A DNA stretch of 64,000 nucleotides. Source: Sulfurimonas denitrificans DSM 1251. GTDB taxonomy: Bacteria > Campylobacterota > Campylobacteria > Campylobacterales > Sulfurimonadaceae. Below, piece after piece: positions 29,899 to 38,534 of this stretch (position 1 is the stretch's first letter; the number at the start of each line of letters is the position of its first letter). Below the pieces are notes generated by a model that had not been told where the DNA came from, did not search any database, and was given only the letters and a program-made list of their open reading frames with translations. The DNA lies in the NCBI RefSeq assembly GCF_000012965.1, contig NC_007575.1, forward strand, positions 558,001 through 622,000. Direction: 5' to 3'. Both the position numbers and the translations under genes were made by a program.

Positions 29899-31328
29899 AA
29901 ATATTAAAAAGTTTTACTCCCCGTATTTTAGTTATTGGTGATTTGATGATAGACCATTATCTATGGGGGAATTGTGAGAGAATCTCGCCTGAGGCTCCTG
30001 TGCAAATTGTGGATATTTCGAAAGAGACTACTGTACTTGGCGGCGGAGGCAATGTAGTAAATAACCTTGTGGCTCTTGGAGCAAAGGTAAGTGTTAGTGG
30101 TGTAATTGGCAATGATGAAAATGGTGTCGAACTACTGAAGCTACTAAGAGAAATTGATGTGAATGTAGATAATATAGTTATTCAAGAGGGGAGAAAAACT
30201 TCTAAAAAAAGTCGTGTAATAGCCGCTTCACAACAGATACTAAGATATGACAAAGAGAGCAAAGAAGAGATTAGTAAATCTTCCATAGAAGTAATTTTAA
30301 ACTCACTAGCCAAAGATATTTCAAGATATGATGCTGTTGTATTGTCAGATTATTCCAAGGGCGTTTTAACTAAAGAGCTTTGTCAAGGAGTCATCTCTAC
30401 ATGTAGTAAAAATGGCATAAAAGTTTTAGTAGATCCAAAAGGGAGTGACTATAGCAAATATAGTGGTGCTTATCTTTTAACCCCTAATAAAAAAGAGGCG
30501 ATACAAGCTACAAAAATAGACATAAAAGATAAGCAGAGCCTAAAAGAAGCACTCTTGAAGATGAAAAAAGATGCAAATTTAGCCATTTCTCTCATAACTC
30601 TATCAGAGGATGGCGTCGCCATTTATGATGATGAGATGAAGATTTTTCCTACAGTTGCAAAAGAAGTTTTTGATGTAACAGGAGCGGGAGATACGGTAAT
30701 TGCTTCAATAGCATTTGCGATAAGTGCGGGTAAGAGCATAGAAGAGAGCGCCAAATTTGCAAATCTTGCAGCTGGTGTTGTAGTTGGCAAGATTGGCTCT
30801 GCAACTGTTAGCATAAGTGAGATAGAGGAGTATGAAGCCTCTCTTCATAAAAGCACCTCAGATGCTCATATAAAGGGTTTTGAAGAGATAGAAGCGATAG
30901 TAAAACGCTATAAAGAGAGTGGGAAAAAGGTTGTTTTTACAAACGGGTGCTTTGATATCTTACATGTAGGTCACGTAAAGTACTTACAGATTGCTAAGAG
31001 TTTTGGAGATGTTTTGATAGTCGGCTTAAACTCTGATACTTCTGTTACAAGATTAAAGGGACCAAGCAGACCTGTGAATATTGCAGAAGATAGAGCTTAC
31101 CTTTTAGCGGCTCTTGAAGCAGTAGATTTTGTTGTGCCTTTTGAAGATGACACACCTTATGAACTTATAAAAATGATAAAGCCAGATACGCTTGTAAAAG
31201 GCGGTGATTATGAAGGCAAGAGTGTTATAGGTACAGAATTTGCACAGGAGTTGAAATTAGTTGATTTTGTAGATGGAAAAAGCACTACTAAAACTATTCA
31301 AAAGATAAAAGGAGATTTACATGTTTAA
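29895..31328 (+). CDS. hldE: Bifunctional heptose kinase/adenylyltransferase HldE
   Basis: A 477-aa fusion. Residues 1-320 are a ribokinase-type kinase making heptose-1,7-bisphosphate (GGGGNVVNNLVALGA; GAGDT near 262). Residues 345-477 are a cytidylyltransferase-fold adenylyltransferase with TNGCFDILHVGHVKYL. Together with GmhA, GmhB and HldD, all encoded in this window, it completes the ADP-L-glycero-D-manno-heptose pathway for LPS inner core. It overlaps hldD by 4 bp and the following outer-membrane gene by 8 bp. Confidence 0.95.
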   Translation: MKILKSFTPRILVIGDLMIDHYLWGNCERISPEAPVQIVDISKETTVLGGGGNVVNNLVALGAKVSVSGVIGNDENGVELLKLLREIDVNVDNIVIQEGRKTSKKSRVIAASQQILRYDKESKEEISKSSIEVILNSLAKDISRYDAVVLSDYSKGVLTKELCQGVISTCSKNGIKVLVDPKGSDYSKYSGAYLLTPNKKEAIQATKIDIKDKQSLKEALLKMKKDANLAISLITLSEDGVAIYDDEMKIFPTVAKEVFDVTGAGDTVIASIAFAISAGKSIEESAKFANLAAGVVVGKIGSATVSISEIEEYEASLHKSTSDAHIKGFEEIEAIVKRYKESGKKVVFTNGCFDILHVGHVKYLQIAKSFGDVLIVGLNSDTSVTRLKGPSRPVNIAEDRAYLLAALEAVDFVVPFEDDTPYELIKMIKPDTLVKGGDYEGKSVIGTEFAQELKLVDFVDGKSTTKTIQKIKGDLHV

Positions 31329-31893
31329 GAAAATATCACTAAGTATGCTTTGTGCTGCATCTGCCTTTGCGATGCATAGCGCTGAGATAAATGTAAATAA
31401 CGCAGATTTAGAATTAGCGGCAAAGTTAGATGTTGGGCAGTTTAATTATAATGTTGAGCCAAATACAATTTTTGTAGGGGCAAAATACCTAAAAGCCGAT
31501 GAGAAACATAGTGATGTAAATAAAATATATGATTATCAAGAGATAAACTTTTTAATGCAGAGGGATGTTAGCCATGAGTTTAGAGTTGGGCTTGGATTGA
31601 AATTAAATCACACTAAAGAGTTTGTTTCAACTCCATTGGGGATAGGAGCTCTTTACAAGTTGCCTATAACTTCGAGTGTTCCGTTTTATTTAGGCGGCTC
31701 TGTATATGTTGCTCCCGAGGTGCTCTCTTATGATAAAGCAGATAATTTTTTAGAGTATCGAGCAACACTTGAGGCAGAAGCTATAAAAAACGGCTTTTTA
31801 AGAGTTGGATATAGACATATAGATACAAACTATAAAAATTTTGACGTTGAGTTCAATGACTCAATCTGTTTTGGATTTAAGTTCCTTTTTTAA
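31321..31893 (+). CDS. YfaZ-like outer-membrane beta-barrel protein
   Basis: A 190-aa protein with a signal peptide (about 1-20, ending AMHSA) and alternating amphipathic strands typical of an 8-10-stranded barrel, ending in an aromatic residue (FGFKFLF) as outer-membrane proteins do. Pattern and length resemble the YfaZ family, whose function is unknown. Its start overlaps hldE by 8 bp, so it is produced with the heptose enzymes. Confidence 0.75.
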   Translation: MFKKISLSMLCAASAFAMHSAEINVNNADLELAAKLDVGQFNYNVEPNTIFVGAKYLKADEKHSDVNKIYDYQEINFLMQRDVSHEFRVGLGLKLNHTKEFVSTPLGIGALYKLPITSSVPFYLGGSVYVAPEVLSYDKADNFLEYRATLEAEAIKNGFLRVGYRHIDTNYKNFDVEFNDSICFGFKFLF

Positions 31894-31903
31894 AACTTAA
31901 TCT

Positions 31904-32881
31904 TTATAGATTTAACTCTTTTACGGCTTGTATAACTTCAACAGAAGTTATACCTTTCATACAGTCATGATGTTTTAGAGGGCACTCCCGCTTAACACAG
32001 GGAGAACACTCCAAATCGTGTCTTACTATTTTACCTTTTTCATTCATCCATGGATATGTCTGTTTATACTCTGTTGGACCTATGATAGCAACTGTTGGAA
32101 TCTGATAGGCAGCTGCAATATGCATAGGACCGCTGTCATTTGTGAGCATAAGAGAGCAGGCACCAATATTTGCACAAAGTTCTTTAATGGATGTTTTTCC
32201 AGCTAAATTTGTATAATTTTTAATGCCAAGCGATACTAGCTCTTTTTCTATTTTATTTGCAATTTCCATCTCATTTGGCGCACCTAAAATAATTATGTCA
32301 TAGACACTACTATAGTTAGCAGCAACTTGAGCAAAGCGCTCTGGATACCACTGTTTTGCGCTTCCAAACGCCGCTCCGCCATTTATGCCAAGTGTTGGTT
32401 TGTCAAATTTTAGGGCATCTATATAGAGTTTGCTTGGAGGAGTTATTCCATTCCAATTATCTACGTTTATCATAGCAAGCTGTGCATACTGCTGAGCTAA
32501 ATGTTTTGTATATTTAGGGATGTTTGGAGTGTGTGAGAGCAAAAACTTAGAGTGCCATGCCTCTCTTGCTATGGTTAAAACTGTGCCCGTAAATTTTAGA
32601 AGTAGCGATGAGTGTAGCTGTTTTCTAAAAGTAATTGCTAAATCAAATTTCCCTAACTCACGACCTAGTTTATATGTAGCAAGAACTCTAGATGGAGCTT
32701 TTTTTGTCTCATCTATGACTATTTTTTCGCAAAGCGGATGATATTTCATCACTTCTACTGAAGCAAAAGCTCCAACAAAAGTAAATTTAACATCTCTGTA
32801 GTGTGAGGCTAAAAGCTCTATTGCTGAAGTAGCCATAACAGTATCGCCTAACCAGTTTGGTAGAACTACAAGTATTCTCAC
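31904..32881 (-). CDS. waaF: ADP-heptose:LPS heptosyltransferase II
   Basis: A 325-aa GT9 enzyme that adds the second heptose to the LPS inner core at the cytoplasmic face of the inner membrane. The N-terminus ILVVLPNWLGDTVMAT carries the acidic catalytic region, and LTNDSGPMHIAAA is the ADP-heptose site. The end CSPCVKRECPLKHHDCM is the conserved Cys-rich WaaF tail. It overlaps the glycosidase-like gene upstream by 4 bp. Confidence 0.9.
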   Translation of the reverse strand: MRILVVLPNWLGDTVMATSAIELLASHYRDVKFTFVGAFASVEVMKYHPLCEKIVIDETKKAPSRVLATYKLGRELGKFDLAITFRKQLHSSLLLKFTGTVLTIAREAWHSKFLLSHTPNIPKYTKHLAQQYAQLAMINVDNWNGITPPSKLYIDALKFDKPTLGINGGAAFGSAKQWYPERFAQVAANYSSVYDIIILGAPNEMEIANKIEKELVSLGIKNYTNLAGKTSIKELCANIGACSLMLTNDSGPMHIAAAYQIPTVAIIGPTEYKQTYPWMNEKGKIVRHDLECSPCVKRECPLKHHDCMKGITSVEVIQAVKELNL

Positions 32882-34143
32882 GATAATGAATCCTTAATAT
32901 AGATATACAGCGGTGATGAGCCAATATGAAGTGTCTCGTTTTCTATCTCTTTGCCATCATAAGAGCACACTTTTTCAAAAAAATCTTCTCTCTTTAGTGT
33001 TGTTTTCTTTAGTGACCAGTGAATCTGAAGAAGTTGATTGTTTATTAAAAATTGAAGTATATAGTATCCACGTTTTATGTCAAGCCTTAAGAATTGTGCA
33101 TCTTTTAGACTCTTTAACATGTACTTATAAACTTCAAATGCTTCTCTTTTTCTAAGCCCATCTCTTGCATCTACGAGTCCATAGCCTGAGGCTATAAGTT
33201 GGTGCCATGAGAGAGTATCAACTTGCTGAGAAGCTAGAGTTAAGAGATGATAACGAAGCATAAAATCCGCATATAACTCTTCGCTCACACACTCATGTTC
33301 ACTAGTAGGTGCGTAAGGCGCTGTGTTAGATATAGGCCAATTTGTCTCTGTAATATGAAGCTCATGAGCACTTTTTGGACTAAGCCAAACCATAGTGCTA
33401 AGAAGTGAGATTTTATCTTGAAGAGTAAAACCCATTTGCATATTTTCAGGCGCACCTCGTCTATCAACGTATAAAAGTGCAGATGTAGCATCAAAGTGGC
33501 ACCCAAGAGAGTTAAAAAGCGTGTGAGAAGTAAAGTGATACTCAAAGTCTATTACACCGCTTCCTATCAATTTTATATCTTTGAATTTAGATTTTTTTAA
33601 ATTATATGCAACTTGATAAAAATTAGCATACTCATCAACGCTAAAAAATCCCCATTTCGCACGATTTATAGTTGAACCTATCTCAAACATATCTACATGT
33701 GATGAGAGAGAGTTAAAAATAGTCTCTAAATCTTTTTGCAAAAGTTGCAAATCTTCTACATGCTCTCTATCTTGAAGAATTTTAAGTGTTATTTTTTTAT
33801 CTTTGCACTGGAGTATAAACTCTTTGAGTAGTGGAAGTTTGTCCATTTCCCAGAGTTTTATCCTAAGTAAAACTCTCTCTATTTCAAGCTCTTGAAGCAG
33901 CTTAAGAGTCTCTTGCGGCTCTCTCTCAAAGTCTAGACCTAAAGAGAAAAAATCACTTGAAGCTATTTTTTTTCTTTTGACAAAAGGTGTCATGATGATT
34001 GCAAAAGGGAGCATTACAAAAGATATTAAAAAAGTTTTAATTAAAGAGGCAAGCTGATTTTTTCGCATCTTTTTTTTGTAACTTTTGTCTTTGAGCGGAT
34101 ATGGTTGATCGGAATAGTTATCCCAGTTAAATGGCTGTTTCAT
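32878..34143 (-). CDS. Membrane-anchored glycosidase-like protein
   Basis: A 421-aa protein with one membrane helix (about 33-55) after a basic N-terminus. The rest looks like a TIM-barrel glycoside hydrolase: successive beta strands RVLLRIKLWE, VDMFEIGSTIN, IKLIGSGVIDFE and HELHITETNWP, with glutamates at positions expected for catalytic acid and nucleophile (EIGS and TETN, GH-A clan style). I cannot name the family with certainty. It sits between waaF and ligE in the LPS core locus, overlapping waaF, which suggests trimming or remodelling of a surface glycan. Confidence 0.6.
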   Translation of the reverse strand: MKQPFNWDNYSDQPYPLKDKSYKKKMRKNQLASLIKTFLISFVMLPFAIIMTPFVKRKKIASSDFFSLGLDFEREPQETLKLLQELEIERVLLRIKLWEMDKLPLLKEFILQCKDKKITLKILQDREHVEDLQLLQKDLETIFNSLSSHVDMFEIGSTINRAKWGFFSVDEYANFYQVAYNLKKSKFKDIKLIGSGVIDFEYHFTSHTLFNSLGCHFDATSALLYVDRRGAPENMQMGFTLQDKISLLSTMVWLSPKSAHELHITETNWPISNTAPYAPTSEHECVSEELYADFMLRYHLLTLASQQVDTLSWHQLIASGYGLVDARDGLRKREAFEVYKYMLKSLKDAQFLRLDIKRGYYILQFLINNQLLQIHWSLKKTTLKREDFFEKVCSYDGKEIENETLHIGSSPLYIYIKDSLS

Positions 34144-34180
34144 AAGGCGAATTATAACGTTTTTAAGATAAAATGGCTCA

Positions 34181-34999
34181 ATGAAAAACCTGTTTAAATT
34201 AATAATCTTTACTCTATTGTTTGTAACTTCATCAAGTGCTCTGACTCTTCAAAAGGGCACTCTCTATACAAATCAAGATATTAAAGGGTATCTAATGTCT
34301 GAAAAACTTGACGGTATAAGAGCTTATTGGGATGGTAAAAATCTTCTCACAAGACAAAATAAAGTCATAAACGCTCCTGAGTTTTTTACGCAAAATCTTC
34401 CGCCATTTGAGCTTGATGGTGAGCTTTGGACTTCAAGAGGAGATTTTGAAAATATACAGTCAATAGTTATGGACAAAACTCCTTCAAAAAAGTGGAGCGA
34501 GATAAAATATATGATTTTTGAAGTCCCTCATGCAAAGGGTGATTTTTTAAAGCGTTTGGAAAAAGCAAGAGAGCATATAGAAAAAAAGAGAGCTCTACAT
34601 GTAGAGATTATAGAGCAAAAAATCTGTAACTCAAAGAGAGATTTGGATCTATTTTTAAAAGAGATTCTCTCAAGGGGCGGAGAGGGAGTCATGTTAAAAG
34701 ATGCTTCAAGAGAGTACTTTGAGGGTAGAAGTGAGCATCTGTTAAAGGTTAAAAAAGCTGATGATATGGAAGCAGAGGTGATTGGCATTAAAGAAGGAAA
34801 GGGTAAGTTTAAAGGGCTGATGGGAAGCTTACATGTAAGAGTAGAGAGTGGGGTTGAATTTTTTATAGGGAGCGGTTTTAGCGATGAAGATAGAAAAAAT
34901 CCGCCAAAAATAGGTGAAATAGTCACTTTTAAATATTATGGTTTTACGAAAGAGGGCAAACCAAAGTTTGCATCATTTATGAGAGTAAGAGAGGATTGA
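34181..34999 (+). CDS. ligE: Secreted ATP-dependent DNA ligase, LigE type
   Basis: A 272-aa minimal ATP-dependent DNA ligase with an N-terminal signal peptide (about 1-20). The adenylated lysine is K42 in SEKLDGIRAYWDG (motif I). ELDGELW is motif III, FEVPHAKGDF near motif IIIa, GGEGVMLK motif IV, and LLKVKK motif V; a short OB-fold follows. Lig E enzymes are thought to act on periplasmic DNA, often in naturally competent bacteria. It is divergent from the glycosidase-like gene and shares one base with the next GT9 gene. Confidence 0.88.
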   Translation: MKNLFKLIIFTLLFVTSSSALTLQKGTLYTNQDIKGYLMSEKLDGIRAYWDGKNLLTRQNKVINAPEFFTQNLPPFELDGELWTSRGDFENIQSIVMDKTPSKKWSEIKYMIFEVPHAKGDFLKRLEKAREHIEKKRALHVEIIEQKICNSKRDLDLFLKEILSRGGEGVMLKDASREYFEGRSEHLLKVKKADDMEAEVIGIKEGKGKFKGLMGSLHVRVESGVEFFIGSGFSDEDRKNPPKIGEIVTFKYYGFTKEGKPKFASFMRVRED

Positions 35000-35967
35000 T
35001 GAATATTTTAGTTGTACGAACCGATAAACTGGGCGATTTTATAACCGCACTCCCCGCTGTATATGTCTTGAAACAGCAAAACCTCAAAAATAGAGTTATA
35101 GTTTGTGTCGCTCCGCTAAATAGGGCTTTGGCTGAGTCTTGTGAGTTTATAGATGAGGTTATTGTTGATGATGGTAAAAGTTTTTGGGAGCTGGTTTTTA
35201 AGCTAAGAAAAGCAAAAATAGACGCTTCTGTCACCCTTTTTTCAAATACTCGTGTGGCACTTGCACAGCTCATTGCAGCAATCCCAAAGCGAATAGCGCC
35301 AGCGACAAAAATAGCTCAAATCTTTTATAACAAAAGAGTAGTACAAAGAAGAAGCAGAGTCGAAATGGCAGAGTTTGAGTACAACTTAGAGCTTACGAAA
35401 TCTCTCTTTAGCGATATTAGTTTAGAGTATAAAAAACCGCTCTTAACGTTTGATGATTCAAAAACTATCTATAAAACATTTTGTATAAACAATGATATTG
35501 AAAAAGAGATACTCGCTTTTCATGTTGGCTTTGGAGGCTCAAGCGATGCAAACCTCTCGCTTGATGAGTATGAGATACTAATTCGTGAAGTTATAACAAG
35601 AGATAAGTATCAAGTAGTTTTAACTTTTGGACCTGATGAGAAAGAGTTATATGAAGAGATGCAAGATAGGCTCTTTGATGTAAATGCAGTTTTTTACTTC
35701 TCTCTTGAGGGGCTTGTCTATTTCGCAAAACTTGTAAGCAATTTTAAACTTTTTATCTCAACATCAACGGGAACTTATCATGTAGCTTCACTTGTCGGAA
35801 CGCCGACAATGACTTTTTTTGCAGACAATCTTTTTTCAAGCCCCGCAAGATGGAAAAGTGTTGGAGATGAATCTCTACAAACACATTTTGTGATTCCACA
35901 TGATAAAGAAAAAAGAGAAAAGTTATTTGAAGAGATAAAAAAAGAGTTAACAATAGATAAAAATTAG
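34999..35967 (+). CDS. GT9 heptosyltransferase-family protein
   Basis: A 322-aa GT9 transferase related to WaaC, WaaF and WaaQ. NILVVRTDKLGDFITALPAVYVL is the family N-terminus, and the donor-binding block is changed to FISTSTGTYHVASLVGTP. It probably adds a third heptose or a related residue to the core, but the acceptor is unknown. ATG at 34999 shares its first base with the ligE stop (TGATG). Confidence 0.85.
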   Translation: MNILVVRTDKLGDFITALPAVYVLKQQNLKNRVIVCVAPLNRALAESCEFIDEVIVDDGKSFWELVFKLRKAKIDASVTLFSNTRVALAQLIAAIPKRIAPATKIAQIFYNKRVVQRRSRVEMAEFEYNLELTKSLFSDISLEYKKPLLTFDDSKTIYKTFCINNDIEKEILAFHVGFGGSSDANLSLDEYEILIREVITRDKYQVVLTFGPDEKELYEEMQDRLFDVNAVFYFSLEGLVYFAKLVSNFKLFISTSTGTYHVASLVGTPTMTFFADNLFSSPARWKSVGDESLQTHFVIPHDKEKREKLFEEIKKELTIDKN

Positions 35968-36717
35968 TTAAAGTTTTTTGTTAAGTTCATAAAGCTTTAT
36001 ATATTTATAAAAATTTGTCGCCATATGTGAAAATGCTATAACCAAACCCGCATAACCGTCTAGAAAACCTTTTTTTAAAAAGTATGTTTTAAAGAATGAA
36101 AATGCAGCGTTAAAAAAAGCTTTACTTGGGCTAGATTTTTTTTTACCGACATTATCTTGTGCAAATATAGTAGAGTAGCGGTCAAGTTTAAGTATGAAGT
36201 CTGTGATGGTATTGTAGGGATAGTGCTTAACTGCTCCGCTGATAAGGATGGTTTTAAATCCCTCCTCGATGACTTTTTCATGTACTTTTTCCTCACTAAA
36301 GCTGGTTTTGCTCCTATTGAATAATCTAACGATAATATCATTGCCCCAACAATGTTTGACTTGCGTACTTTTGTAGTAGTTTTCTCTTAAAATCGTGTAG
36401 ATATTTCTATCATTTAGTTCAAGATTTGAGATGTTTTTTATAAACTCATCGGATAAAACTTCATCTGCGTCAAGTGAGAATACCCACTCATTTTTTGCAT
36501 AACTGCAGGCTAGATTTTTTGTAGGACCAAAGCCTAAAAACTCTCCTATTACAAGGGTTACGTTTTTGTATTTTTTTGCAATCTCTATAGTCTCATCAGT
36601 TGAGCCATTATCGTATAAAACAACATCACGAAAATCGGCTAAAGAGTCCAGAGTAGAGCCTAGCGTAGAAGCGGCATTTTTAACTATGATAACGCATGAG
36701 ATATTTTCAATCAACAA
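35968..36717 (-). CDS. GT2 glycosyltransferase, WaaE/KdtX-like
   Basis: A 249-aa GT-A transferase. ISCVIIVKNAASTLGSTLDSL and LYDNGSTDETIEIA open the fold, and SLDADEVLS is the metal-binding DxD. These are typical of WaaE-like enzymes that add glucose or another hexose to inner-core heptose. It overlaps the kinase gene by 11 bp in the minus-strand cluster. Confidence 0.82.
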   Translation of the reverse strand: MLIENISCVIIVKNAASTLGSTLDSLADFRDVVLYDNGSTDETIEIAKKYKNVTLVIGEFLGFGPTKNLACSYAKNEWVFSLDADEVLSDEFIKNISNLELNDRNIYTILRENYYKSTQVKHCWGNDIIVRLFNRSKTSFSEEKVHEKVIEEGFKTILISGAVKHYPYNTITDFILKLDRYSTIFAQDNVGKKKSSPSKAFFNAAFSFFKTYFLKKGFLDGYAGLVIAFSHMATNFYKYIKLYELNKKL

Positions 36718-37441
36718 CTGCTTCTCCTCGCAATCTTTTTTTTCTGTTTTTTCTATTTTTGTGAGCTTGCGAATATTGTAAAGCTATCTTAATTGAGCGC
36801 TCTTCATCACTTTTATAAAGTCTAGCGTACTCTTTTATGATGATTTTTAAATCTTCATCTTTCGCCCAGAGTTTTGAGAAGTTTTTAAGGCGTTTATCTA
36901 AGTTTAGAGGTTTAAACTCCATTCTGTTGATATCAACTATTTTAAAAATATATCCATCACTCTCTTTTTTTATTAATATATTTCCCGGCGAGTAATCAAG
37001 ATGAAAAATACCCTCTACATGTAACTTAAATGTGAACTCTGCAAACGCTTTAAATATCTTCTCTCTATCTAAAAAAACACTCTCCAAAAGAGGTTCTCTT
37101 ATCGTAAAGTCATATTCAAAATTTTCACTTACAAAGTAACTCTCATGTAGCAAACCAGACTTTTTAAGCTCTACAAAGCCTATTGGTTTTGGTACAAACT
37201 GAGCTATTTTTACGCTGTTTTCGTAAGATTTTTTGGCTTTAGAGTCTCTAAAAAATGTATAAACAACTCTATTTATTAGATGTGGAACTTTAAAAGATTT
37301 TATAACTAAGCTTTTTTGTTTAAAATCTATGATTTTTATCTCATTTCTCGCTTTGTGAATTGAGTTTTGTGAATTTTTAAAGTAGCTTTGTATCTCTTTT
37401 AAAAGTGCACTATATTCATTTTGTATTACTTCAAATTTCAT
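36707..37441 (-). CDS. LPS core kinase-like protein (Kdo/heptose kinase, WaaP/InaA type)
   Basis: A 244-aa protein-kinase-fold enzyme. The catalytic loop is HLDYSPGNIL (His-x-Asp with a downstream Asn) and the metal-binding Asp is in KIVDINRM. Members phosphorylate Kdo or heptose in the LPS inner core. The C-terminus is very basic (HKNRKNRKKRLRG). It overlaps the neighbours on both sides. Confidence 0.75.
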   Translation of the reverse strand: MKFEVIQNEYSALLKEIQSYFKNSQNSIHKARNEIKIIDFKQKSLVIKSFKVPHLINRVVYTFFRDSKAKKSYENSVKIAQFVPKPIGFVELKKSGLLHESYFVSENFEYDFTIREPLLESVFLDREKIFKAFAEFTFKLHVEGIFHLDYSPGNILIKKESDGYIFKIVDINRMEFKPLNLDKRLKNFSKLWAKDEDLKIIIKEYARLYKSDEERSIKIALQYSQAHKNRKNRKKRLRGEAVVD

Positions 37442-38534
37442 TTTGTATCTTTTTTAAAATTGATTTGAAAAACTTATCAAACTCTATAACAGTAGTTTTA
37501 TGCGACATTTTGTTCTCGATAGTATCGGCGCAGTTAGCTGAGAGTTCTTGGAGTTTTTGTGGTGAAGTACTTAGCTCTATAATTTTTTGTGCGATTGCAT
37601 CGGCATCTTTGATTGGAACTATATAGCCATTAAATTCATCTTCTATTATTTCACTATTTCCCTCTATCGCAGAGGCGATTACAGGTGTGTTTGCTGCAAG
37701 AGATTCTAAAATAACTCTAGAGAGTCCCTCTTTTCTTGTTGATGCTTGAACTAAAACAGAACACGATGCTATGATTTGCGGTGCATCGTTTCTGTATCCA
37801 GTTACATGTATTCTCTCTTGCATACCACAATTTTTTATCTCTGACATATAAGGTTCTTGGGAGATATTTTGACCGATTAAAATAATGTGTATATTCTTAT
37901 ATGAGGCTAGTTTATGAGCCGCTTTAAGCAGATAAATAAGCCCTTTATGCGGTCTTACGTTTGCCACAAAGGCTACATTGAAGTTCTCTTGATTTGTTCC
38001 AAACTCTTCAAGAGAGATTTTTGAGGTCTCATACCATGAGAGCTCATGCCCCTTATAGATAGCCTCAACTCTCTTTGATTTGTCAAATATCTGCTCTTTT
38101 ACATGTCGTGCAACTGCTTTAGATACACAAATTACGCCATCAACTCTAGGATTGAGCGCATTTAGGTACGAACTTGGATCATGTCTGTAAAGTCCTCCAG
38201 TTGTTCCTCTATATGTTATAAGTTTTACATCTGTGCCGATTGAAGCGATAGTCGCATTTGAGATAGATTTTGAGTTTGTGGCATAGAGTATATCTATGTC
38301 ATACTCTTTTATCGCCCCTTTGATTTTTTTAATTGTAGATGGAGAAATCTTTTTTTTGTAGTGTGTATCTATAACTCTTATGCCATTTTCTTCAAATCTC
38401 TTTGCGTATTGACTATCTTTCTCAGTCATAATAGTTATGTTATATCCGAATTTAAGAAGCGAGATATATATCTCAGCCTCTGGTCTGATACTGTTGTATG
38501 AGCCATTGGTGGCTGTAAGGACTAAAAGATTCAA
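37431..38534 (-). CDS. GT4 glycosyltransferase
   Basis: A 367-aa GT-B enzyme. The C-terminal half has FVANVRPHKGLIYLLKAA and the retaining-transferase signature STRKEGLSRVILESLAANTPVIAS with the EX7E pair. It is an LPS core or outer-sugar transferase with unknown specificity. It overlaps waaC by 4 bp. Confidence 0.85.
   Translation of the reverse strand: MNLLVLTATNGSYNSIRPEAEIYISLLKFGYNITIMTEKDSQYAKRFEENGIRVIDTHYKKKISPSTIKKIKGAIKEYDIDILYATNSKSISNATIASIGTDVKLITYRGTTGGLYRHDPSSYLNALNPRVDGVICVSKAVARHVKEQIFDKSKRVEAIYKGHELSWYETSKISLEEFGTNQENFNVAFVANVRPHKGLIYLLKAAHKLASYKNIHIILIGQNISQEPYMSEIKNCGMQERIHVTGYRNDAPQIIASCSVLVQASTRKEGLSRVILESLAANTPVIASAIEGNSEIIEDEFNGYIVPIKDADAIAQKIIELSTSPQKLQELSANCADTIENKMSHKTTVIEFDKFFKSILKKIQNEI

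Noticed and set aside
34528-34926. A 132-codon ORF antisense to ligE
   Set aside because: Shadow of a gene with all ligase motifs; no independent signal.
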